Positions 1-6,451 of a stretch of 8,596 nucleotides of DNA are shown one piece after another; within the stretch, counting starts at the first letter, position 1, and every line of letters begins with the position of its first letter. Where the stretch lies: positions 1 to 8,596 of the forward strand of contig DIKW01000054.1 in assembly GCA_002424705.1 (NCBI GenBank), given 5' to 3'. The translations under genes were made by a program, and so were the position numbers. Origin of the DNA: Geobacter sp. UBA5608 (GTDB taxonomy: Bacteria > Desulfobacterota > Desulfuromonadia > Geobacterales > Pseudopelobacteraceae). The notes beneath the pieces were generated by a model. It saw nothing but the letters and a program-made list of their open reading frames with translations, did no database searches and was not told the origin of the DNA.

Positions 1-732
1 TCCATTGACGGCCTGCATATCCTGCAGACGCTTGATTTGACCAACAAGCTCTCCAAGCAGCACTACAAGACCGAACTGGCAGCGCTGCAAGGACGGCTCA
101 ACCAGCTTTCTCGCCACAAGAATTTCGACAAGCTTTCGGTGGTGGCGGTATTTGAAGGTAATGACGCAGCCGGCAAGGGTGGCAGCATCCGCCGCATCAC
201 CCAGGCCCTGGATGCCCGTTCATACCGGATCATTCCGGTGGCAGCTCCCACCGAGGAGGAGCGGGCCCAGCCCTATATGTGGCGCTTCTGGCGCCACCTG
301 CCCCGCCGGGGCCGGGTGGCGATCTTTGATCGTTCCTGGTACGGTCGCGTCCTAGTGGAGCGGGTGGAGGGCTACTGCTCCCACGCCGACTGGATGCGGG
401 CTTACGGCGAGATCAACGACTTCGAGGAACAACTGGTCCGTAACCGCACGGTGGTGGTCAAATTCTGGCTGGCTATCTCAAAACAGGAACAGCTCAAGCG
501 GTTTAAGGAGCGGGAAAAAATCGGCTTCAAACGGTTCAAGATCACTGAAGATGACTGGCGTAACCGCGACAAATGGGACCAGTACGAGCAGTCCGTCTGC
601 GACATGATTGACCGCACCAGCACCGAGATCGCTCCCTGGACACTGGTGGAGGCCAATGACAAAAACTACGCACGCATCAAGATATTGAAAACCGTCTGCA
701 GCCGGATTGAACAGGCACTGGAAAAACTGTAA
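1..732 (+). CDS. pap: Polyphosphate:AMP phosphotransferase, PPK2 family (C-terminal part; 5' end outside window)
   Basis: PPK2-family kinases move phosphate from polyphosphate to nucleotides in the cytosol; two-domain members phosphorylate AMP to ADP. The frame is open from base 1 (12 residues lie before the first TTG at 37), so the gene continues upstream and 37 is not its start. Counting from that TTG, Walker A GNDAAGKGG is at residues 41-49, the Walker B-type VAIFDRSWYGR at 94-104, and the lid-type segment DDWRNRDKWDQYEQS at 172-186. This is a complete PPK2 catalytic domain ending at TAA 730-732. The residues just before it (LQTLDL, then LSKQHYKTEL) resemble the linker between the two PPK2 modules of Pap, so the two-domain AMP form of about 500 residues is favoured over a single-domain enzyme. 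The subtype is inferred because the N-terminal module is not visible. The next gene lies 36 bases downstream on the same strand. Confidence 0.88.
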   Translation, partial: SIDGLHILQTLDLTNKLSKQHYKTELAALQGRLNQLSRHKNFDKLSVVAVFEGNDAAGKGGSIRRITQALDARSYRIIPVAAPTEEERAQPYMWRFWRHLPRRGRVAIFDRSWYGRVLVERVEGYCSHADWMRAYGEINDFEEQLVRNRTVVVKFWLAISKQEQLKRFKEREKIGFKRFKITEDDWRNRDKWDQYEQSVCDMIDRTSTEIAPWTLVEANDKNYARIKILKTVCSRIEQALEKL

Positions 733-768
733 ATCAGTTAACAAATCTACATCACAAAGGTGGGCGCC

Positions 769-1269
769 ATGGGAATCACCCCTACCATTCTGGCCAGTCT
801 CAATACAACTCAAGATGCGCTGGTCAAGCACCTGATCGACGATACCCGCTCCGTCTTTTCAACCATGCTGGGGCTGGAGCTGATGCACCTGCCGCTGGAA
901 GTCGACCCGCTCAGACACTTCACCGACTGTATCTCGGCCATGGTGGGACTGGCCGGCACCTATAACGGTCTGGTTTCGGTACACCAACCGATCTCTCTGG
1001 GCACCAAGTTGGCCAGTGTCATGCTGGACACAGAGTTGAAGGAGGGAGATCAGGACATCCTGGACGCCTTGGGTGAGGTGGCCAACATGGTGGCCGGCAA
1101 CTTCAAGCAGCACCTCTCGAAGGGCGGTAGTGACATTCGCCTCTCCACGCCATCGGTGGTGACCGGCCACGAGTACCTGATCAGCTGCAAGGAGGCCGGT
1201 TCGCTGAACCTTTTGTTCGACCTGGACGAGGAATGGCTGATGGTCAGCGTATTGCTGGATATGGACTAG
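769..1269 (+). CDS. CheX-like chemotaxis phosphatase family protein
   Basis: A 166-residue protein of the CheC/CheX/FliY superfamily, whose members dephosphorylate phospho-CheY. The family's E-x-x-N active-site signature is seen as GEVANMVAGNFK, with E103 and N106. Only one such motif is present, as in CheX, whereas CheC and FliY often carry two. The segment LEVDPLRHF and the later NLLF and MVSVLL strands fit the CheX alpha/beta fold. The ATG at 769 is chosen over the GTG at 760 because AAAGGTGG (756-763) sits 5 bases before the ATG and actually contains the GTG. No other chemotaxis gene is in view, so the protein is an orphan here and its CheY partner is unknown. It may be co-transcribed with the polyphosphate enzyme upstream. 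Its stop codon overlaps that of the convergent HAD gene. Family assignment is good; substrate is inferred. Confidence 0.8.
   Translation: MGITPTILASLNTTQDALVKHLIDDTRSVFSTMLGLELMHLPLEVDPLRHFTDCISAMVGLAGTYNGLVSVHQPISLGTKLASVMLDTELKEGDQDILDALGEVANMVAGNFKQHLSKGGSDIRLSTPSVVTGHEYLISCKEAGSLNLLFDLDEEWLMVSVLLDMD
1266..1269. other. Tail-to-tail stop codon overlap (CTAG)
   Basis: The palindrome CTAG holds the TAG of the cheX-like gene (1267-1269, + strand) and the TAG of the HAD gene (1268-1266, - strand). The two transcription units therefore meet with a 4-base overlap and no intergenic terminator, so any 3' untranslated region of one transcript is antisense to the other gene. Confidence 0.9.
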
Positions 1270-1838
1270 GGCAGCAGGCGTACCGCCTGGCGCTCTGCCC
1301 AGCGCAGCAGCATAAAAAACAGCTCCTGGCGAGGGCTGGAACGCAGTGCGACGTAGGGCGACCGGACGTAGAACGGGACACAACCGGCACGGATGGCGGC
1401 CAGGCAGCCGGTCAGCAGCCGGTCGTCAACCATCAGGATTGCAGACAGGGGAACTGAGGCCAGTTCCCCTGTCTTGTACAGGCCATCACCGTACGGTTTC
1501 TTGCGGACGCCGCTGATGAACCGCACCCCCGGCAACTGGTCGCGAAACCAGTCGACCCGCGGGCCAAAGGGGCGGTTGGAAAGCACAAAGACCCGTTCTG
1601 CCCCGCAGACCGCCACTGCCCGTCGCAGCCAGTTCTCCATCTCCGGCAACGGACGGTCCGCACCGTGGGGAGCCAGCACACCATCAAAATCAAGGGCCAG
1701 GGCAGCAATGCCCTGTCTGCCGAATTCGTCTGGCGAAAGATCGAGCAGACGAGCTGTCGCCGGCGTCCGCTCCACCAGCGAGCGCAATGCGCGGCGTTGC
1801 CGCCAGCCTTCAATCATGCCCAATAAGATATGGTGCAC
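1266..1838 (-). CDS. HAD superfamily (subfamily IIIA) phosphatase, YqeG-like
   Basis: A 190-residue HAD hydrolase. Motif I is LDFDGVLAPHG (nucleophile D50, acid/base D52), motif II is VLSNRP (S87), the conserved lysine is K113 or K114 in VRKKP, and motif III/IV is MVDDRLLTG (D138, D139). The order, the LLTG element followed by A-x-R-A-G, and the length match YqeG-type HAD-IIIA phosphatases, relatives of the phosphatidylglycerophosphate phosphatase Gep4; the substrate here is not known. GTG at 1838 is preferred as start: GGGAG lies 6 bases before it and it follows the stop of the globin gene by 2 bases, so the two are translationally coupled. An ATG at 1817 is possible but has no Shine-Dalgarno. 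It is the last gene of the - strand train. Residues 122-132 are encoded by a perfect inverted repeat (separate entry) with several A- or T-ending codons unlike the surrounding G/C-ending usage. Confidence 0.82.
   Translation of the reverse strand: MHHILLGMIEGWRQRRALRSLVERTPATARLLDLSPDEFGRQGIAALALDFDGVLAPHGADRPLPEMENWLRRAVAVCGAERVFVLSNRPFGPRVDWFRDQLPGVRFISGVRKKPYGDGLYKTGELASVPLSAILMVDDRLLTGCLAAIRAGCVPFYVRSPYVALRSSPRQELFFMLLRWAERQAVRLLP
1443..1474. repeat. Perfect 14-bp inverted repeat with 4-nt loop inside the HAD gene; possible terminator for the + strand transcript
   Basis: The left arm AGACAGGGGAACTG (1443-1456) and right arm CAGTTCCCCTGTCT (1461-1474) are exact reverse complements around the loop AGGC. 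It lies 174 bases beyond the cheX-like stop on the + strand and inside codons 122-132 of the convergent HAD gene. The cheX-like and HAD genes leave no space between them, so this hairpin is the most obvious candidate stop for + strand transcription. The tail after the right arm (TGTACA) has no U-run, so it would not be a classical intrinsic terminator. In the - strand mRNA it would form an equally stable hairpin. Confidence 0.6.
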
Positions 1839-1840
1839 CG

Positions 1841-2743
1841 CTACTCCCGGTCCTTCTGCGCCTTACTGACCAGGTAATAGACCACCCCCAGCACCAGCAG
1901 GGTCACCGTTAGAAAGGCCTGGGTCTTCAAGTCGTCATGGCGCAGGGTCGAGATCAGTATCTCACGCACCATGGCCACCACAATCACCCCGATAAAGACC
2001 AGGATATTAAAGCTGCCCCCCTTGAGGTTCTTGATCTCATTATCCAGGAGCTCAATCATCATCCAGAGGATCAGCATCTCCCCCAGTGCCGAAAAAATGG
2101 CCTTCTCGGGATTGCCGCCGGTAAAGAACAGGGTCAGGTCGTTGATGAACAGCGCCACCACCCCGATCGAAAGCCCGGCCAGGGCCAGCACCAACACCAG
2201 GTTCAGGCCGTAGGTAAACCGTTCGGCAAGCTTGATCAAGCCCGACTCCAGACGCCGCGATACAAAGACCTTCTTCATCTCCTCATCACGATAGGAGGAG
2301 GTCATCACCGACAGGTTCATGTCCAGGATCTTGTCGGCGGCCTCACGGTAGTTGCGCCGCTGGTCACGATCCGCGAAGCTATCATGGATCAGGTGATGCA
2401 GGAAATGCCGCACCCGGTGCATGGCGGCGTTGACGAAATTGACCGGTAGCCCCACCCGTACATGGGCGTGGCCGATCCGTTTCAAATTCTGCAGGTACTG
2501 CTCATCATAGTTCCCCTGAAATAGCGACAGGAACCACAGACGGTGATAATGGCTCATCTTCTCGCGGGTGGACTGCTTGGCCAGGATAGCGGCCGTCTCC
2601 GGCTGAGAGACAATATAGTCGTAAAACTGATCCACCATCTGTTGCTGATGCTGTTCAACCAGGGGCAACAGCTCCCGCAACCGTTGTTCATCAGCTTCAG
2701 TAAAAAAATAGTGCCGTTTCAGCACATCCATTGCATTTGCCAT
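1841..2743 (-). CDS. Globin-coupled membrane sensor: protoglobin domain plus PsiE-like four-helix membrane domain
   Basis: A 300-residue two-part protein. Residues 1 to about 165 are a globin-coupled-sensor/protoglobin domain: RIGHAHVRVGLPVNF places proximal heme ligand H94 (F8), and SHYHRLWFLSLFQGNYD supplies H67, 27 residues earlier, where the G. sulfurreducens sensor has its second ligand (E11). Residues about 179-292 hold four predicted membrane helices (about 179-200, 215-232, 246-264, 275-292) resembling the PsiE family. Length and layout match the G. sulfurreducens globin-coupled sensor, whose globin domain was shown to be bis-histidyl. It probably binds heme on the cytosolic face and signals through the membrane part; ligand and output are unknown. 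The start is uncertain. AGGAGG at 2760-2755 is 11 bases before ATG 2743 but only 2 before ATG 2752; ATG 2782 would overlap hypD and lacks a Shine-Dalgarno. The gene follows hypD by 25 bases, in the usual place of hypE. Confidence 0.85.
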   Translation of the reverse strand: MANAMDVLKRHYFFTEADEQRLRELLPLVEQHQQQMVDQFYDYIVSQPETAAILAKQSTREKMSHYHRLWFLSLFQGNYDEQYLQNLKRIGHAHVRVGLPVNFVNAAMHRVRHFLHHLIHDSFADRDQRRNYREAADKILDMNLSVMTSSYRDEEMKKVFVSRRLESGLIKLAERFTYGLNLVLVLALAGLSIGVVALFINDLTLFFTGGNPEKAIFSALGEMLILWMMIELLDNEIKNLKGGSFNILVFIGVIVVAMVREILISTLRHDDLKTQAFLTVTLLVLGVVYYLVSKAQKDRE

Positions 2744-2754
2744 ACTCGCCATTA

Positions 2755-2760
2755 CCTCCT
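2755..2760 (-). promoter_or_regulatory. Strong Shine-Dalgarno that sets the globin-sensor start
   Basis: The - strand reads AGGAGG here, followed by TAATGGCGAGTATGG. It lies in the 25-base gap after the hypD stop. It excludes the in-frame ATG at 2782, which is upstream of it, and favours ATG 2743 (11-base spacing) or, less likely, ATG 2752 (2-base spacing). It also shows that the globin gene has its own strong ribosome loading site instead of relying only on coupling to hypD. Confidence 0.7.
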
Positions 2761-2768
2761 GATGCGTA

Positions 2769-3863
2769 TCACTGTATGCCATAACGCCAGGCTGCGGCGC
2801 AACTGCCCTCACCTGAGACCATGCAGGCCCCCACCGGCGTCTCTGGTTGGCAGATGGTTCCAAACAGCGGGCAGTCCTGCGGCTCAATCCGGCCGGTCAG
2901 CACCTGGCCGCAGCAGCAGCCCTCAGGCTCGCGTGACACCGGCAACGAGACCGGCAGTTGATGAGCGGCATCAAACCGGGCAAACCGCTCACGGAGCTGC
3001 AAGCCGCTCCCGGCAATGACGCCCATGCCGCGCCACTCCGCGTCGCGCGGCTCGAAAACTTGCTCCAGCAGCTGCCGCGCCCGCTGATTACCGTTCCAGC
3101 TTGCAGCGCGACGATACTGGAGCTCTACCCGGGCTTCACCAGCCTGCTGCTGACGTACCACCAGTAAGATCCCTTGCAGCACGTCAGCCGCCTCAAAGCC
3201 GGTCACCACACAGGGAATGCCGTACTGCTCCGCCAACGGTTGATAGGCCCTGCCGCCGATCACCGTGCTGACATGGGCCGGACAGAGGTAGCAATCGATC
3301 CGCAGCTCAGGATCGGCTGAGAGCAGCGCCATCGCCTGCGGCATGGTCTTGTGACTGGTCAGCACAAAAAAATTATCCAGCCCCTGCTGTTCAGCCTGCA
3401 GAATGGCCGCCGCCACCGTGGGGGCCGTGGTCTCGAAGCCGACCCCCAGAAAGATCACCCGCCGATCAGGATACTGGGCAGCCAGCGCAACCGCATCCAG
3501 GGCCGACCAGACCACCCGCACATCGGCACCGCAGGCCCGTTGTTCCATCAGGGACGAAACAGAACCGGGCACCCGCAGCAGGTCACCGAAGGTGGTCAGC
3601 AGATTAATCGGATCAGCCGCCAGGGCCAGGGCATGATCCAGGTAGCCCACCGGGGTGACACAGACCGGGCAACCGGGACCGGATACCAACCTGATCTGCG
3701 GCGGCAACAGGCTCTTGAGGCCAAAACGGGCGATGGCCATGGTGTGGGTACCGCAGACCTCCATCAACCGGAGCGGTTCGATCAGATCGGCGGACTCACG
3801 GTAAAGCGCCGCAGCCAAGCCCTGCACCAGGCCAGGGTCGCAGAATTCCTCCTGAAATCGCAC
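2769..3863 (-). CDS. hypD: Hydrogenase maturation factor HypD
   Basis: HypD (364 residues, full family length) forms a complex with HypC in the cytosol. There the Fe(CN)2CO group of [NiFe]-hydrogenase is built before insertion into the large subunit. Visible signatures are CGTHT with C37 (equivalent of the E. coli iron-binding Cys41), GPGCPVC with C65 and C68, GFETTAP at 142-148, and the C-terminal 4Fe-4S region with C316-C318, C331, C338, C347 and C355 in the pattern CCCG...DCPLFGTIC...PVGACMVSGEGSC. All key residues are present, so the protein should be functional. It starts with GTG whose first base is the last base of the hypC TAG (TAGTG), giving tight coupling of the HypC and HypD partners. 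GAGG in the hypC tail is a plausible Shine-Dalgarno. It is followed not by hypE but by the globin sensor. Confidence 0.97.
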   Translation of the reverse strand: MRFQEEFCDPGLVQGLAAALYRESADLIEPLRLMEVCGTHTMAIARFGLKSLLPPQIRLVSGPGCPVCVTPVGYLDHALALAADPINLLTTFGDLLRVPGSVSSLMEQRACGADVRVVWSALDAVALAAQYPDRRVIFLGVGFETTAPTVAAAILQAEQQGLDNFFVLTSHKTMPQAMALLSADPELRIDCYLCPAHVSTVIGGRAYQPLAEQYGIPCVVTGFEAADVLQGILLVVRQQQAGEARVELQYRRAASWNGNQRARQLLEQVFEPRDAEWRGMGVIAGSGLQLRERFARFDAAHQLPVSLPVSREPEGCCCGQVLTGRIEPQDCPLFGTICQPETPVGACMVSGEGSCAAAWRYGIQ

Positions 3864-4093
3864 TAGGCGCTACCCTCATCGTCAAAGGCCTCCCGCATCA
3901 GGCGCAGCGTCTCCTCAGCCTCATCGGCATCGATCCGGGCAATCGCAAAGCCGGCATGCACCAGCACGTACGCGCCCACCGTCACCGGATCGGACAGCAT
4001 CAGCAGACTGGCCTCACAGCGCACACCGTCAATCTCAGCGATGACGGTCTCGTCCCCCACATTGATCACCTGCATCGGCACGCCAAGGCACAT
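3863..4093 (-). CDS. hypC: Hydrogenase maturation chaperone HypC
   Basis: HypC/HybG-family chaperones of about 75-90 residues bind HypD and carry the Fe(CN)2CO unit to the hydrogenase large-subunit precursor. This one has 76 residues and begins with the hallmark MCLGVP, in which C2 is the essential iron ligand after Met removal. The second conserved block is YVLVHAGFAI with H46, the counterpart of the conserved histidine of E. coli HypC. The body forms the expected small beta-barrel pattern (VINVGDETVIAEIDGV), followed by an acidic helical tail. ATG at 4093 has AAGGA 8 bases upstream. The stop overlaps the hypD start by one base. A 57-base gap separates it from hypF, the longest gap in the - strand train, and this gap holds a small hairpin. 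Which hydrogenase it serves cannot be seen here. Confidence 0.96.
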   Translation of the reverse strand: MCLGVPMQVINVGDETVIAEIDGVRCEASLLMLSDPVTVGAYVLVHAGFAIARIDADEAEETLRLMREAFDDEGSA

Positions 4094-4112
4094 AGACCGT
4101 CCTTCTTAATAC

Positions 4113-4132
4113 TTCGTCGCCAACGGCGCGAA
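4113..4132. other. Small inverted repeat in the hypF-hypC gap
   Basis: On the + strand TTCG-T-CGCC-AAC-GGCG-CGAA pairs as an 8-bp stem with one bulged T and a 3-nt loop. In the hyp mRNA (- strand) it reads TTCGCGCC, loop GTT, GGCG-A-CGAA. It sits between the hypF stop (4151) and the hypC Shine-Dalgarno in an AT-rich gap. No U-run follows on the - strand, so it is not a standard terminator for the operon; it may be an mRNA processing or stability element, or chance. Confidence 0.4.
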
Positions 4133-4150
4133 TTTAATTTACAAAACAGT

Positions 4151-6451
4151 TTACATCCAACAACAGCAGTCCCTGCGATGTGAAGCCACCGCCAGCTGCC
4201 CCAACGCAATACCGCCATCGTTGGGCGGCGCCAGGCGATGGATAAACACCGCAAAACCCGCCTGGACCAGGCAAGTATACACCATCTCAGACAAAAGGCG
4301 ATTCTGAAACACGCCGCCCGACAGCACCACCCGATCGAGGCCGACGCTGTCCCGTAAGCGGCTGCAGCCTGCCAGCACGGCATCCGCAACGGCACGGTGA
4401 AAACCGAGCGCCAGGTATCCAGCGGTGAGGCCGGTACGGCAACCATCGGCCAGCGCCTGCAGCACCGGGGCAGCGTCCAGCTGAAACGGCGCATCACCCT
4501 GATCCCACAGTGCAACAGCAGGCAGCTGTGCAGCAACTGCCGCCTGTTCGGCCAGCGCCTCAAGGGCCATCGCCGCCTGTCCGTCGAAGCTGTTGCGGTC
4601 GCCGACCCCCAGCAAGGCGGCTGCGGCATCGAACAGACGGCCCACACTGGAGGTGAGCGGCGCGCTGACCCCGCGCGACAACATCATCTGCAGCACCTGC
4701 TGCTCGCTTGCAGTCAGCAGCGGCATCCCGGGCAGTCGCCACACCGCGTCGCCGAGCTGATCATACAACCAAGCAGCCACCATCCGCCATGGTTCACGGG
4801 CGGCCAGATCGCCGCCGGGCAGCCGCACCGGCTTGAGGTGTCCAGCCCGGCGTACGCCCGTATAGCCCCCCACCAGAAACTCACCGCCCCAGACCGAACC
4901 GTCGTCACCCAAACCGGTGCCATCGAAGATCACACCGATCAGCTCGCCTTCCAGACCGTGCTCAGCCATGCAGGCAGCCATATGGGCATGATGATGCTGA
5001 ACCGTGAGCAACGGCAGACCGCAGCCCTGTGCGTAACGGCTGGAAAGGTAATCGGGGTGCTGATCGCAGACCACCATGGTCGGCCGCAGCTGCAGTATCT
5101 CCTGCAGCTGATTAATGGTCTGGCGAAAGCTGTCAAAGGTCTGCTCGTTTTTGAGATCGCCGATATGCTGACTGAGAAAGGCCTGATCACCACGGCTGAG
5201 GCAGACCGTAGTCTTCAGTTCCGCCCCGACCGCCAGCAACTGCCCGGCATCAAAACAGAGTGACACCGGCCGGGGCACATAGCCGCGGGAGCGCCGGTAG
5301 AAGAGTGGTTGCCCCAGAAAGACCCGCAGCACCGAATCATCGGTACGGACCTGGATTGGACGGTCATGGGTCAGCACCGCATCGGCGATTCCGGGCAGCA
5401 ATAAAACCGCTTCCTCGTCAGTACTGACCATCGGCTGATCAGCGACGTTGGCGCTGGTCATGACCAGCGCGATCAATCCTGAATCCTGAAACAAGAGCTG
5501 ATGTAGCGGCGTGTAGGCCAACAACAGGCCGATCCACCCGCTGCCCGGCGCCACCAGCGGTGACACCGCGCATCCGGCGCGACGGCGCACAATCACCACC
5601 GGCGCCTCCGGCCCGGCAAGCAACCGTTCCTCCATCGGTGACAACTCTGCCAGCTGTCGAGCCGTTGTCAGATCGGGCACCATCACGGCAAACGGTTTCT
5701 CGTCCCGCTGCTTGCGCTGCCGCAGCCGGGCAACCGCCACGTCATTGGCCGCATCCACGGCCAGGTGAAATCCACCCAGCCCTTTCACGGCCACGATCTG
5801 ACCCTGCTGCAACAGAGTCGCTGCCTGTATCACCGGCTGTGGAGCATCGGGGATCAGGGCCAGACGCGGCCCACAGTTAGGACAGGCAATCGGCTGGGCG
5901 TGGAAGCGACGGTCAAGCGGGTTGTCATACTCGGCCTGACAGGCCGGGCAGAGCGGGAAGCCGGCCATGGTGGTCAGAGGACGGTCGTAGGGGATGCCGG
6001 TCACGATGGTATAACGGGGACCGCAGTTGGTGCAGGTGATGAACGGATGCTGAAAACGACGGTCTGCAGGATCGAGCAGCTCGCGCCGACAATCAGGGCA
6101 CAGTGCGCTGTCCGGGGCGATCTGCACCTCAGGCCGGCCATCGCTGCTGGGCAGGATCACAAAGCCAGAGGCCGTAGACAACTCAGGTAGATCATACTGT
6201 TCAAACCGTGTGACAACAGCCAGCGGCGGCAGTTCGGCCTGCAAACGACAACAAAAGGCATCCAGCGTATCGGTTGTTCCCTGTAGCTCCAGCTCCGCAC
6301 CGGCCGGCGTATTGCGCACCCACCCGGTCAACCCCAGTTCTGTGGCCAGCCGGAAGATAAAGGGGCGAAAGCCCACTCCCTGGACAATGCCGGCAATTTG
6401 ATAGGCCCGGCGGGCTATTTCCCCAGCTCCTTTTCCAGCCAGCGATACCAC
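4151..6451 (-). CDS. hypF: Carbamoyltransferase HypF (start codon uncertain)
   Basis: HypF turns carbamoyl phosphate and ATP into a carbamoyl-adenylate and passes the carbamoyl group to HypE, the source of the hydrogenase cyanide ligands. Numbering from GTG 6451, domains run in order: acylphosphatase-like with VQGVGFRPF at 23-31; two zinc-finger modules with CPDC (C118, C121), C140, C143, CPAC (C168, C171), C190, C193; a YrdC-like domain (KGLGGFHLAVDA from 223, SANVADQP from 333); and a Kae1-like domain with HHHAH (H486, H490), FDGTGLGDDG (D510), LSGGVFQNR and PPNDGGIALGQ. Length is 766 residues from this GTG, or 755 from ATA 6418, against about 750 for the family. The open frame extends further into hypB but is not conserved there. 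The start is unresolved: the family N-terminus corresponds to ATA 6418, which has ideally spaced AAGGAG. The C-terminus carries an unusual CCCWM. Confidence 0.95.
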   Translation of the reverse strand: MVSLAGKGAGEIARRAYQIAGIVQGVGFRPFIFRLATELGLTGWVRNTPAGAELELQGTTDTLDAFCCRLQAELPPLAVVTRFEQYDLPELSTASGFVILPSSDGRPEVQIAPDSALCPDCRRELLDPADRRFQHPFITCTNCGPRYTIVTGIPYDRPLTTMAGFPLCPACQAEYDNPLDRRFHAQPIACPNCGPRLALIPDAPQPVIQAATLLQQGQIVAVKGLGGFHLAVDAANDVAVARLRQRKQRDEKPFAVMVPDLTTARQLAELSPMEERLLAGPEAPVVIVRRRAGCAVSPLVAPGSGWIGLLLAYTPLHQLLFQDSGLIALVMTSANVADQPMVSTDEEAVLLLPGIADAVLTHDRPIQVRTDDSVLRVFLGQPLFYRRSRGYVPRPVSLCFDAGQLLAVGAELKTTVCLSRGDQAFLSQHIGDLKNEQTFDSFRQTINQLQEILQLRPTMVVCDQHPDYLSSRYAQGCGLPLLTVQHHHAHMAACMAEHGLEGELIGVIFDGTGLGDDGSVWGGEFLVGGYTGVRRAGHLKPVRLPGGDLAAREPWRMVAAWLYDQLGDAVWRLPGMPLLTASEQQVLQMMLSRGVSAPLTSSVGRLFDAAAALLGVGDRNSFDGQAAMALEALAEQAAVAAQLPAVALWDQGDAPFQLDAAPVLQALADGCRTGLTAGYLALGFHRAVADAVLAGCSRLRDSVGLDRVVLSGGVFQNRLLSEMVYTCLVQAGFAVFIHRLAPPNDGGIALGQLAVASHRRDCCCWM

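Noticed and set aside
760..768. GTG start of the cheX-like gene
   Set aside because: The GTG is part of the AAAGGTGG ribosome binding site that correctly serves ATG 769.
859..1383. Open frame of 174 codons on the - strand overlapping the cheX-like gene and the HAD gene end
   Set aside because: Antisense shadow; its translation shows no family features, while the + strand frame carries the E-x-x-N motif.
2230..2241. 12-base palindrome GCTTGATCAAGC in the globin gene
   Set aside because: It lacks the 4-base spacer of an FNR site, lies inside coding sequence, and about two such palindromes are expected by chance in a window this long.
2695..2725. GGCAC-like -24 element on the - strand as a sigma-54 promoter
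   Set aside because: The -12 GC is missing (an A/T run lies there), and it is inside the globin coding sequence.
2744..2887. N-terminal extension of the globin sensor to ATG 2887 or ATG 2782
   Set aside because: It would overlap the Fe-S cysteine region of hypD, is not globin-like, and lies upstream of the strong AGGAGG at 2760-2755.
4397..5263. Long open frame (288 codons) on the + strand opposite hypF
   Set aside because: hypF on the - strand has every family motif across this stretch. The + strand translation is low in complexity and rich in Gln, His and Arg, typical of the antisense of a GC-rich gene, and has no recognisable domain.
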